Source: SIG459 sp045532145
GTDB lineage: Bacteria > Bacillota > Clostridia > Oscillospirales > Oscillospiraceae
Reading direction: 5' to 3'
Assembly: GCA_045532145.1 (NCBI GenBank)
Contig: JAZSFJ010000102.1
Span: 1 to 61,115, forward strand
Length of the DNA: 61,115 nt
Shown here: piece by piece, positions 1 to 7,601 of the stretch
How the letters are laid out: the number at the start of each line of letters is the position of its first letter
Position numbering within the stretch: the stretch's first letter is position 1
The notes under the pieces: model-generated
Told to the model about the DNA's origin: nothing
The model's input: only the letters and a program-made list of their open reading frames with translations
Databases searched by the model: none
Program-made: the position numbers and the translations under genes

Positions 1-15
1 TCATCCAGACTTGAT

Positions 16-73
16 TCCTCCTTTGTTTTCTTTGTGCGGTTGGCAGACCTCACTCTAGTATAACAAAGGAGGA
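16..73. repeat. 12-base inverted repeat, each arm holding a Shine-Dalgarno-like sequence
   Basis: Positions 16-27 and 62-73 are perfect reverse complements of 12 bases (the right arm reads AACAAAGGAGGA). The left arm would place a ribosome binding site on the minus strand before an ATG at positions 4-2, so a leftward gene may start at the window edge, although only one codon is visible and the spacing is long. The right arm precedes a three-codon plus-strand frame (ATG at 84). Either this marks two divergent gene starts, one now lost, or it is chance. Confidence 0.3.
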
Positions 74-103
74 TATTTTTTCTATGCATAGCTAAAGCTT
101 TTT

Positions 104-130
104 GGAACCACCGGCACTGCCGGTGGTTTT
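104..130. terminator. Hairpin terminator
   Basis: Stem 107-114 pairs with 120-127 (ACCACCGG against CCGGTGGT), and four T follow on the plus strand. No complete gene ends just upstream, so it may serve the lost gene implied by the right-hand arm of the inverted repeat at 16-73. Positions 131-271 show no gene, only AT-rich sequence before the deacetylase remnant. Confidence 0.5.
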
Positions 131-271
131 CTGTATACAACCAAAAAGAACCACGACATAAGTCGAGGCGTTTTTTAAATGCACTTATTACTGTGAGGAC
201 AAAACCTCTGAAGATGTGAGATTCTATAAAAAAAGCAAACCATTGGGACACAAGGACTTTCCTTTGTATAG

Positions 272-520
272 GACGCGTACTCCCTGGATTGGAAGGACTT
301 AAGCGCTGGGGAAATTACGGAGCGGGTGACAGACAAGGTGCAAAGCGGCAGCATAGTGCTCTTCCACAACGCAGCAAAACATACCCCGGAGGCCTTGCCC
401 GGAATAATTGAGCATCTGCTCAGCAATGGCTATAAGATAGTGCCTGTGTCGGAAATATTGCTGCAGGGCGAGTACGAAATGGACCACACGGGGAAAATGT
501 GTCCCGTGGGAGAGGCGTAA
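272..520 (+). pseudogene. C-terminal remnant of a polysaccharide deacetylase
   Basis: The frame is open from 272 and reads DAYSLDWKDLSAGEITERV, then GSIVLFHNAAKHTPEALPGI and GYKIVPVSEILL. This is the end of the NodB-type deacetylase domain of the PdaA/PdaB group, including the conserved FHN segment and the closing VPVSE strand. The catalytic first half (TFDDGP and HxxxH motifs) is absent. The codon just before (269-271) is TAG, where related proteins usually carry Trp, so a nonsense change may have come first. Sequence further upstream in this frame no longer resembles the family. A GTG at 326 could start a 64-residue peptide, but it would lack every catalytic residue. Full-length relatives trim N-acetyl groups from peptidoglycan, often in sporulation. 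Confidence 0.6.
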
Positions 521-527
521 AACAATA

Positions 528-562
528 GGCGTACCGTGAAATGACGGTACGCCAGTTGTTTT
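528..562. terminator. Bidirectional terminator
   Basis: A ten-base stem, 528-537 with 544-553 (GGCGTACCGT against ACGGTACGCC), is followed by a T-rich run. It sits between the deacetylase remnant and the converging blaR-like gene and can serve both. Confidence 0.8.
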
Positions 563-2739
563 TATAAGAGATCATGGCTGAAATCCGCGTCTAGACCAAA
601 GAGGTTCCAGAACTCGATGTTTTCTTCGTCACCGAGGAAGTAGCCGCCGTAGGAACCGAAAACGATGGTATCACAGGAGTCAGTGCCCTTGAAGACAACC
701 ATCTTTTCACCGTTGTCCATTTCAAGAGTAAGCTTTGCACCGTAGCCACAGGAGCCAACATAGCCGAACTGTGCGTTTTTGAGTATCTCTTCAAGGCGCT
801 CAAGCTTATCGCCGCTCAGAGTGATGGCCTCATTAAGCCAGCTGCATTCAAAGGTAGCGGATTTAAGGCTTCCTACATCCTCCGGGGTGGCAAACTTATA
901 TCCGCATTTTTCGATCGCCAGCTCCAAAGCGAGAGGGGGAACGCCCCTGTTTTCGTTGTAATACACTCTCTCATCGCCGTTTTTAAGGGTTGCAGAGAAT
1001 CCGTGGCCCGGTGTGAGCTCATGCAATTCTTCGGACTTAATAGCCTCAAACTCCTCGCTGCTGAGAGCTATGCGCTCCCATACCTCTCCGAAAAGCTCGG
1101 AGATATAATAAATTTCCAGATAAGGGCCATTGATTTCAATCAGAGAAATGCCTCTTTCTGCTGCGTCTGCTATATACTCTCTGCCGTTTGGGCTGTAGCA
1201 GTAGCGGCTGAATACGCCGCTGAGACTTATGCCTCCCATTGGCTCAATGAAAATAAGGTCATTGTCTTTTGAATAGTGAATGCGGCTTTTAGTGATTTGG
1301 TAGACATCCGTATCGGGAAGCTCTCCCAGAGTGAGTGCATGTTCAACGGCTTCGCTCTGCGCCTCAGTGTAGAGTATCTGTGCCCAGCCATCGGGAGCGC
1401 CCATCTCAACGCCCCACATATTCTCAAGGATGCTTTCACCCTCTTTTCCGACATAATGCCCAATAATGTAAGCCGTACTGCCGTCGCTGCTCTCTCTGGC
1501 CATTAGCTCATAATAATCCAATAGTTCCCCATATTCTGCGATAATTTCATTTTTCTTAGTGCCACCCATATCGACAAACTCTGCTCCGGGTGCAGCAAGC
1601 TCAAGAAAATATGCAAGATCCTGAATAGCGTCCGGTGAATTCATTACCGGTTTCTGGTTTATGGGCTGTTCAGGAATGGGGCCGGGCTTTTCAACATCCG
1701 AACCTTCGCTGAATTCTGCAAGAGTCTGGGGAGTTGAAATGGGAGGAGGGACAGATACATTATCTTCCACAGGTGTGGTGCACATTGTAAAGCAGAGTAC
1801 CGCTGCCAGCATAAGGGCTATCAAAGCGGCGCAGCGCACGGTGTGACCGTTTGCCAGTGTGCTTATGCGCTCTTTGAGAAGCTTTTTGCTGCCGCTCATG
1901 GTGGAGAGACAGACCATGCGTCCGGTATTGCCTCTTGGAACACGGGAGGCAAGGGAGATAAGAGCCAGGCCGTAGCTCATTCGCCTGTCATGGTCCATGT
2001 CACGGGTGGCAGCGGCGTCGCAGGCAGTCTCGCAATCTGCTCTGAACATTTCCGAGCAGAGCCAGACGAGGGGGTGAAACCAGAATAGAGCAAGCATTAT
2101 GCCACGGACTACGCCCCATATATGGTCGAGACGTTTATAGTGGGTGGTCTCGTGGAGAATGGTCATCTCCAAAACCTCGTCTGAAATGAGAGTCTGGGCG
2201 TTTATATATATTCTGGGTTTGATTACGCCTGCGAGACAGGGGCTGGGAAGAGCCCTCAGAAGATAAACCGGGAGTCCCCAACCGTCCCCAAGCTTTTCAG
2301 CATGGCGTTGGCTCGTTTTGTAAAACCGCATATTCTGATATATTATGATGCCTCCCGTCACAAGCGCACCCGCGAGCCATATCAATAGGAGAATGGTGGA
2401 AAGGCTGATTCCACTCTGGGGAGCGGCCGCAAAAGCATCGGGAGCGGCTTCAATACTAGGAATGTCGGAAGGGGTGAGGCCGATACCGCTGCCCAGCCAT
2501 GTGGGAGCTTCAAGAGGGCGGCTTACGGCTGCGGAAAGCTCCGAGGAAACGGGCTCAATGGGAGCCATTATGCTTACAGGACTGGGAATGCGGAAGGGAA
2601 AAAGTAGCCTCAAAGCGGGCAGAGCCCATAGGGCGCAGCGGGCTCGGGGGGACACAAAGCGCTTGAGCAGGGGACGCAGAGCTATAAGGGCCAACATTAG
2701 AGCCGTGGCCTGAATGAGGATGGTGAGAATATCGCTCAT
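562..2739 (-). CDS. BlaR1/MecR1-type M56 membrane metallopeptidase
   Basis: Protein of 725 residues. The N-terminal half has several membrane segments and a zinc-protease motif HETTH (about residues 196-200) followed by YKRLDH, as in peptidase family M56. The role inferred from the family is sensing an envelope signal and cleaving, or triggering loss of, the partner BlaI repressor. A further membrane segment follows near residue 330. The C-terminal part of about 390 residues is not the penicillin-binding sensor of true BlaR1: no SxxK or KTG motif is seen. The ligand is therefore unlikely to be read in the classical way. Start chosen at the ATG at 2739, with GAGAGGAGG upstream. It overlaps the blaI stop by one base (TAATG), which implies translational coupling; a frame extension to 2814 lacks a better ribosome site. 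Confidence 0.85.
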   Translation of the reverse strand: MSDILTILIQATALMLALIALRPLLKRFVSPRARCALWALPALRLLFPFRIPSPVSIMAPIEPVSSELSAAVSRPLEAPTWLGSGIGLTPSDIPSIEAAPDAFAAAPQSGISLSTILLLIWLAGALVTGGIIIYQNMRFYKTSQRHAEKLGDGWGLPVYLLRALPSPCLAGVIKPRIYINAQTLISDEVLEMTILHETTHYKRLDHIWGVVRGIMLALFWFHPLVWLCSEMFRADCETACDAAATRDMDHDRRMSYGLALISLASRVPRGNTGRMVCLSTMSGSKKLLKERISTLANGHTVRCAALIALMLAAVLCFTMCTTPVEDNVSVPPPISTPQTLAEFSEGSDVEKPGPIPEQPINQKPVMNSPDAIQDLAYFLELAAPGAEFVDMGGTKKNEIIAEYGELLDYYELMARESSDGSTAYIIGHYVGKEGESILENMWGVEMGAPDGWAQILYTEAQSEAVEHALTLGELPDTDVYQITKSRIHYSKDNDLIFIEPMGGISLSGVFSRYCYSPNGREYIADAAERGISLIEINGPYLEIYYISELFGEVWERIALSSEEFEAIKSEELHELTPGHGFSATLKNGDERVYYNENRGVPPLALELAIEKCGYKFATPEDVGSLKSATFECSWLNEAITLSGDKLERLEEILKNAQFGYVGSCGYGAKLTLEMDNGEKMVVFKGTDSCDTIVFGSYGGYFLGDEENIEFWNLFGLDADFSHDLL

Positions 2740-3113
2740 TATTTGCCTCCTCTCAGTATCGCGATAAGCTCCTCCCGTTCTTCGTCGCTGAGCGTGGCGG
2801 CATTCACCGCGCACTGTATCATAAGGAGCTTTTCACCGCCGTATACACGGCCAAGAAGGTCTTCGGTTTCTTTCTGTACCGCCTCGTTGCGGTCCATTGT
2901 GGCGGAATAGCGGATGGGACGGCCTTCGTGGATGCGTATGGCACCCTTGGCTTCCATACGCTTGAGAAAAGAAATAACGGAGTGGAGGCTCCAATCTTTT
3001 TCTCCTGCCAGATCATCCATTATCTCACGGACGCTCATAGGCTTATCGCTGCGCCATAGGCTCTGCATAAGACGCCATTCAACATCCGAAAGGCTGATTT
3101 TATTGTTTTTCAT
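2739..3113 (-). CDS. BlaI/MecI/CopY family transcriptional repressor
   Basis: Protein of 124 residues with the winged-helix core of the BlaI family (ISLSDVEWRLMQSLW, then SVREIMDDL, SVISFLKRMEAKGAI and the wing EGRPIRYSA). The C-terminal helices match the dimerisation and cleavage region. Members repress their own operon until cleaved after signalling by the membrane protease encoded next to them. The ATG at 3113 is taken as the start because CAGAGGTG lies just upstream; a GTG at 3122 would sit inside that ribosome site. First gene of a two-gene operon with the M56 peptidase. A promoter flanked by two matching palindromes lies directly upstream, so autoregulation is very likely. Confidence 0.9.
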   Translation of the reverse strand: MKNNKISLSDVEWRLMQSLWRSDKPMSVREIMDDLAGEKDWSLHSVISFLKRMEAKGAIRIHEGRPIRYSATMDRNEAVQKETEDLLGRVYGGEKLLMIQCAVNAATLSDEEREELIAILRGGK

Positions 3114-3153
3114 GTTGTTCACCTCTGAAATTTACCGGTGGATAGAGTAATGG

Positions 3154-3226
3154 TTAAGCAATTGCCTAACTTGACAATAGCACAGTTTGATGTTACTGTC
3201 AACAATTATTTTAGGCAAATGCCTAA
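3154..3226 (-). promoter_or_regulatory. blaI-blaR promoter with two palindromic operators
   Basis: On the minus strand a -35 TTGACA (3197-3202) and a -10 TATTGT (3174-3179) are 17 bases apart. Two related palindromes flank it: TTAAGCA-AT-TGCCTAA at 3154-3169, over the expected transcription start, and TTAGGCA-AA-TGCCTAA at 3211-3226, just upstream of -35. Their centres are 57 bases apart. These are the obvious BlaI operators, although the sequence differs from the TACA/TGTA dyad of staphylococcal BlaI. A single half site TGCCTAA also occurs at 3395-3401, before the divergent XRE gene. Confidence 0.75.
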
Positions 3227-3444
3227 TAAAACGCAAAAAAAGTTATGCCCGTTGCGTGTGGTATTACTTTTTAAGCTCTATCTGAATTGTTTATGTGGTA
3301 GAGGGTGATTAACTACCAGTTATTATATTATTGAAAACAAGCTTTTTACAAATTGCGACATTGGAGGCTATACCAAACTCAACGCAGCGTTTGTTGCCTA
3401 ATAATAGTTTTTTTGTTATCATAAAGGTGGAAGGAGGGCCCGCT

Positions 3445-4197
3445 ATGGACAGTATAAAAACCGGTAATCTCATTGCAAAAACAAGAAAAGAGAAAGATAT
3501 GACTCAGCGCGCCCTTGCTGAGATGCTTCATATCAGTGACCGCACTGTGAGTAAATGGGAGCGAGGAGTGGGTTTTCCTGATGTGTCGATGCTGGAGCCT
3601 TTGGCAGATGTACTGGGCCTTACGGTAACGGAGTTGCTTCATGGTGAGTGTAATGAAATCCTGGGCGCTGACAACGAAGTGCGCTATGCGTTGAAGGTGA
3701 TAAGACAGTACCGAAGGGAGATGCTTAAAAGAAATATCCGTGATGTAGTGCTGGCAGTTTTGTGCATAGCTGTTCTTGGATTTTTCACCTTTGCCTTCGC
3801 TGAGCGGTGGGGCGCTTTCAGTGAGGATATTTATCTGGAGCTTGAAGCTGGAGTATATATAGACGGCCTACGCGTTGAGGACACGAAGGTAATCATTTAT
3901 GGTTCAAGGAACAAGCTCAGCAATGAGTTTAGCGGACGCCTCGCTATAGACTGGTTGGAAAAAACCTGCCGGGAGAAGACGAAGGCTCATATAGCTTGGA
4001 GCGAAAATGGCCAGAATATCGGCTATTATGGCTATGGGCAACTCGGCTTTGTGCCCCTCGACAACAATTGCTATTTCAGCTCCAATATGATGAGTTTTGC
4101 CATAGAAAACTCGGAGGAGGGCTGGGTTATTGCTACCGACGACTATCTGGCAGAGCTTATGGCGCTGGAGGGTTATTATCCCCTCATAGAACCGTGA
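3445..4197 (+). CDS. XRE-family regulator with a membrane anchor
   Basis: Protein of 250 residues. Residues 1-66 are a Cro/CI-type helix-turn-helix (GNLIAKTRKEKDMTQRALAE, ISDRTVSKWERG, FPDVSMLEPLADVLGLTVTELL). A basic stretch and one hydrophobic segment (about 97-117, VVLAVLCIAVLGFFTFAFA) follow, then about 130 residues that would lie outside the membrane. This build is common in Firmicutes: a DNA-binding head on a membrane-tethered sensor of unknown ligand. The start at ATG 3445 is preceded by GGAAGGAGGG; an upstream in-frame ATG at 3331 has no ribosome site. It is divergent from the blaI operon, and one BlaI-like half site lies in its upstream region, so cross-regulation is possible. Confidence 0.8.
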   Translation: MDSIKTGNLIAKTRKEKDMTQRALAEMLHISDRTVSKWERGVGFPDVSMLEPLADVLGLTVTELLHGECNEILGADNEVRYALKVIRQYRREMLKRNIRDVVLAVLCIAVLGFFTFAFAERWGAFSEDIYLELEAGVYIDGLRVEDTKVIIYGSRNKLSNEFSGRLAIDWLEKTCREKTKAHIAWSENGQNIGYYGYGQLGFVPLDNNCYFSSNMMSFAIENSEEGWVIATDDYLAELMALEGYYPLIEP

Positions 4198-4226
4198 CAT
4201 CATTTTTATTAATAACAAGAAATAAT

Positions 4227-4259
4227 GGTCCGTGCCTGATAGTAGGCACGGACCGTTTT
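4227..4259. terminator. Bidirectional terminator
   Basis: Ten-base stem 4227-4236 with 4245-4254 (GGTCCGTGCC against GGCACGGACC), followed by GTTTT. It lies between the converging XRE and DUF975 genes. Confidence 0.8.
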
Positions 4260-4267
4260 CGATGCTT

Positions 4268-5029
4268 TTATTCGTTTGTGCCGGTGGTTGTAATATCTCT
4301 GTAAAAAGCAGCAGTTGCGGCTTGGCTATAGGGCGTGAGGAAAACAAAGCCTGCAAGGGAAATAATGCAGAGGAATAAAAAGAACAATAGGCCAGCCGCG
4401 CTTGTCACAGTCTTTATGGGATATAAAGTTATAAGAAGGATAAAAGGAAGAGTGCAAAGTATTGTCCAGCCCAGAAAGCTGAAATGAAGACAAAACAGCC
4501 GCCATTTGTTGCCATGCATTATTCTCTTTGACTCGTTTATTGCATCGTGAACGCTGTAATCCCGGTGCTCTGCCAGAATGTAGGCCGTCATGGAATAGCT
4601 GTAGCTCTTTACTATACCGGGGATAACAAGAAGCAGAGACCAAAGGCTTGTGTAAAGCCATACCATGAATTGCATACCAAAGCCGCTCCAAAGACGGTCA
4701 AACTGGGAAAATACATCTGAAACAGAAACATCCTCGCCGTCCACAAGCTTCAGATTGAATTTGCAGTAGCCCAATGTGGCAGCGCCGCCCACAATAAAGG
4801 TGAAAACGGCGTAAAGTATGACGATTATCATGAGTACGGTCAAAAGCCTCAGCGCATTCTCGGGCAGGAAGCTAAAATCATAGTCGACTTCCTGAGAAGA
4901 AGAGGCGCCGGAGCTGAGACCGGCACCCAGAAGCGATGCCAAAAAGCCGCTGAGCAAGGCGGTTTTCCAGCGCCCTCTGAGAGCGTCCAGAGCATCGGTT
5001 TTAAAATCGGCAGATACTTTCATTGGCAT
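4268..5029 (-). CDS. DUF975 family integral membrane protein
   Basis: Protein of 253 residues with about five to six membrane segments. It shows the DUF975 signature: an N-terminal ALDALRGRWKTALLSGF amphipathic start, the central VIPGIVKSYSYSMTAYILAE segment, and DAINESKRIMHGNKWRLFCL before the last helices. The family is widespread in Clostridia and has no established biochemical role. Start at ATG 5029 with AGGAAAGGA upstream; a second ATG two codons later is also possible. It is a single-gene unit with its own promoter. A distant paralogue lies at 60288-61052. Confidence 0.85.
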   Translation of the reverse strand: MPMKVSADFKTDALDALRGRWKTALLSGFLASLLGAGLSSGASSSQEVDYDFSFLPENALRLLTVLMIIVILYAVFTFIVGGAATLGYCKFNLKLVDGEDVSVSDVFSQFDRLWSGFGMQFMVWLYTSLWSLLLVIPGIVKSYSYSMTAYILAEHRDYSVHDAINESKRIMHGNKWRLFCLHFSFLGWTILCTLPFILLITLYPIKTVTSAAGLLFFLFLCIISLAGFVFLTPYSQAATAAFYRDITTTGTNE

Positions 5030-5056
5030 TACCCGTCCTTTCCTGTAATTTATAGT

Positions 5057-5086
5057 ATTATATCATACAATGACGCCACTTGTCTA
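5057..5086 (-). promoter_or_regulatory. Sigma-A promoter for the DUF975 gene
   Basis: On the minus strand TAGACA (5081-5086) and a perfect TATAAT (5057-5062) are 18 bases apart, placing the transcript start about 20 bases before the ribosome site. Confidence 0.6.
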
Positions 5087-5161
5087 TGTTGAGCTCAATC
5101 AAAATCTGTGCGCCTTTTTTTGACATGGAAGCAGCAAAGTTTTGATAAATTTTCCCTCGAA

Positions 5162-5190
5162 TTGAATATAAAAATGGCCTTTGATATAAT
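5162..5190 (+). promoter_or_regulatory. Sigma-A promoter of the arabinose operon
   Basis: TTGAAT (5162-5167), a 17-base spacer, then a perfect TATAAT (5185-5190). The leader would be about 30 bases, ending in TAGGAGG before the GH43 start. No clear activator site is visible upstream. Confidence 0.75.
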
Positions 5191-5227
5191 TTTTTAAATA
5201 TTTCCTATATGTTTAGGAGGCAAGAAA

Positions 5228-6115
5228 ATGAAAAGGGAAGAGATAAATATCCGCGACCCGTATGTGCTTTTGCACGGAGATACCTATTATCTCTACGGCA
5301 CCCGCAGCGAGAGCTGCTGGGGAGAGTGCGACGGCTTTGACTGCTATCATAGCTGCGACCTTGTTTCTTGGGAAGGACCGGTGGAGGTTTTCCACCGTCC
5401 TAAAGGCTTCTTTGCCGACAGGAACTACTGGGCCCCGGAGGTCTATTGCCATGATGGCAGCTTCTATATGCTCACCACCTTCGGCTGTGATGAGAGAAAA
5501 AAGGGAGTTTATCTTCTTCGTGCCAATAATCCTCTTGGCCCCTTTGAAGCCCTTGGTGACAAGCCTCTGACCCCTCCCGACTGGGCCTGCATAGACGGAA
5601 GTCTCTATTTCGACGGGGCGCAGGAGCCATGGCTCATTTTCTCCCATTCCTTTGAGGACGAGCCAAGGGGAGATATGTGTGCCGTGAGACTTAGTGCAGA
5701 CCTTTCAAAAGCCCTGTCAGAGCCCTGTTTGCTTTTCTCTGCTGCCGATGCTCCGTGGGCGCGGCCTGTGCCCTTTGCCAAGGCGGAGTTCGGTATGGAT
5801 GGCGATGTTTACTTCACCGACGGTCCCTGTATGCGAAAAATGGAGGACGGAAGCCTCATATGCCTTTGGGCCAGCTGGTCGGAGCGGGGCTACGCCGTAG
5901 GAGCTGCCCAGTCCAAAAGCGGCGACATCACCGGGCCTTGGAAGCATCTTCCCGAAAAGGTCTTCCCAGAAAACGGAGGCCACGGAATGCTCTTTGAGGA
6001 TAAGAGCGGCCAGCTTTTCTACACCCTCCATTATCCCAACGACAAATATATGGAGCGCCCCATTTTCCGCAGGGTGGAAATTAAAGATGATAGACTAATT
6101 CTTGCAGATAGATAA
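5228..6115 (+). CDS. Glycoside hydrolase family 43 enzyme (arabinosidase/xylosidase type)
   Basis: Protein of 295 residues, a single five-bladed propeller domain with no signal peptide, so it should act in the cytoplasm on imported oligosaccharides. Recognisable GH43 landmarks are the general base in RDPYV (Asp10), WAPEV (about 68-72) and the pKa-modulating Asp in IDGS (Asp123). The third catalytic position, normally Glu in an EGP motif, reads TDGP (Asp198), which is unusual. Its place at the head of an araA-kinase-araD operon argues for release of L-arabinose from arabinan or arabinoxylan fragments; xylosidase activity cannot be excluded. TAGGAGG lies 7 bases before the ATG. Confidence 0.85.
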   Translation: MKREEINIRDPYVLLHGDTYYLYGTRSESCWGECDGFDCYHSCDLVSWEGPVEVFHRPKGFFADRNYWAPEVYCHDGSFYMLTTFGCDERKKGVYLLRANNPLGPFEALGDKPLTPPDWACIDGSLYFDGAQEPWLIFSHSFEDEPRGDMCAVRLSADLSKALSEPCLLFSAADAPWARPVPFAKAEFGMDGDVYFTDGPCMRKMEDGSLICLWASWSERGYAVGAAQSKSGDITGPWKHLPEKVFPENGGHGMLFEDKSGQLFYTLHYPNDKYMERPIFRRVEIKDDRLILADR

Positions 6116-6132
6116 TTAAGGAGGCTTTTACT

Positions 6133-7596
6133 ATGTCCAAATATTCATTCTGGTTTGTTGTAGGCTCCCAGACCCTCTATGGTCCCGAGGTCCTTGATAT
6201 CGTGGCTCAGAGAGCTGCAGAAATGGCTGAGAAGCTCAGTGCAGTGCTGCCCTATCCCCTTGTGTACAAGGTAACCGCCAAGAGCAACGAGGAGATAAGT
6301 GCCATTGTCAAAGAGGCCAATTATGACGACAGCTGCTGCGGTATAGTGGCATGGTGCCACACCTTCAGCCCATCCAAGATGTGGGTAAACGGCCTCGCAG
6401 CATTGCAGAAGCCCTACTGCCATCTGGCCACCCAGTATAACCGCCTCATCCCCAATGAGGAAATCGATATGGACTTCATGAATCTAAATCAGGCTGCCCA
6501 CGGCGACCGTGAGCACGGCTTCATCGCCGCCAGACTGAGAATGCCCAGAAAGATAATTGCAGGCCATTGGGAAGACAAGGCAGTGCAGAAAAAGCTTGGG
6601 GACTGGATGAAGTCTGCTGTTGGCGCCGCTTTTTCCCGCTCTTTGAAGGTCATGCGCTTTGGCGACAATATGCGCGAAGTTGCCGTCACCGAGGGCGACA
6701 AGGTTGAGGCCCAGCTGAAGCTTGGCTGGCAGGTAAATACCTGGCCTGTGGGCACTCTGGCAGAGACAATGAATGCCATTACTGAGGGAGAAATAGACGC
6801 CCTCATGGCTGAATATACCGCCTCCTATGACATGGCAACAGAGGATATAGCCACTGTCCGCTATCAGGCCAGAGAGGAAATCGCCATCAAAAAGATGATG
6901 GATGCCGAAGGCTACAAGGCCTTCTCCAACACCTTCCAGGACCTTTACGGCATGGAACAGCTTCCCGGCCTTGCTTCACAGCACCTCATGAGTCTTGGCT
7001 ATGGCTACGGCGGCGAGGGTGACTGGAAGGTAGCAGCGCTCACCGCTGTCATGAAAGCCATGGGCGAGGGCGGAAACGGCGCATCCCTTTTCATGGAGGA
7101 CTATACTTACCATCTGGAAGAGGGCAATGAGTATTCTCTGGGTGCCCATATGCTTGAGGTATGCCCCTGCTGCGCTGCAAACAGACCCCGTATTGAAGTC
7201 CATCCCCTTGGCATTGGTGACAGACAGCCTCCCGCACGCCTTGTTTTTGAAGGCAAGGAGGGAGATGCCATCGTTGCTACCCTTGTGGATATGGGCGGCA
7301 GAATGCGCCTTATCGTTCAGGATATCCGCTGCGTGAAGCCCATTATGCCCATGCCCAATCTCCCTGTGGCCCGTGTTATGTGGAAGGCCATGCCCGACCT
7401 TGCCACAGGCATTGAATGCTGGGTAACAGCAGGCGGCGCACACCACTCTGTCTTGTCCTATGATGTCAGTGCCCAGCAGATGAAGGATTGGGCCAATATA
7501 ATGGGCATAGAGTTTGTGCATATCACCGCTGAAACCAAGCTTCAGGAGCTTGAAAAGGAACTCTTCCTCATGGATCTGGCATGGAAGCTCAGGTGA
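6133..7596 (+). CDS. araA: L-arabinose isomerase
   Basis: Protein of 487 residues, close to the usual AraA length of about 500. It converts L-arabinose to L-ribulose with a divalent metal, usually Mn. The metal and catalytic residues known from E. coli AraA are all present: Glu295 (GGEGDWK), Glu322 (FMEDYTYH), His339 (LGAHMLEV) and the His pair 437-438 (GGAHHSV). The N-terminal CHTFSPSKMW and the KPYCHLATQYN segment are typical of the family. It starts 17 bases after the GH43 stop with AAGGAGG upstream, so it belongs to the same transcript, and it is followed at once by the kinase gene. Confidence 0.97.
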   Translation: MSKYSFWFVVGSQTLYGPEVLDIVAQRAAEMAEKLSAVLPYPLVYKVTAKSNEEISAIVKEANYDDSCCGIVAWCHTFSPSKMWVNGLAALQKPYCHLATQYNRLIPNEEIDMDFMNLNQAAHGDREHGFIAARLRMPRKIIAGHWEDKAVQKKLGDWMKSAVGAAFSRSLKVMRFGDNMREVAVTEGDKVEAQLKLGWQVNTWPVGTLAETMNAITEGEIDALMAEYTASYDMATEDIATVRYQAREEIAIKKMMDAEGYKAFSNTFQDLYGMEQLPGLASQHLMSLGYGYGGEGDWKVAALTAVMKAMGEGGNGASLFMEDYTYHLEEGNEYSLGAHMLEVCPCCAANRPRIEVHPLGIGDRQPPARLVFEGKEGDAIVATLVDMGGRMRLIVQDIRCVKPIMPMPNLPVARVMWKAMPDLATGIECWVTAGGAHHSVLSYDVSAQQMKDWANIMGIEFVHITAETKLQELEKELFLMDLAWKLR

Positions 7597-7601
7597 AAAC
7601 T

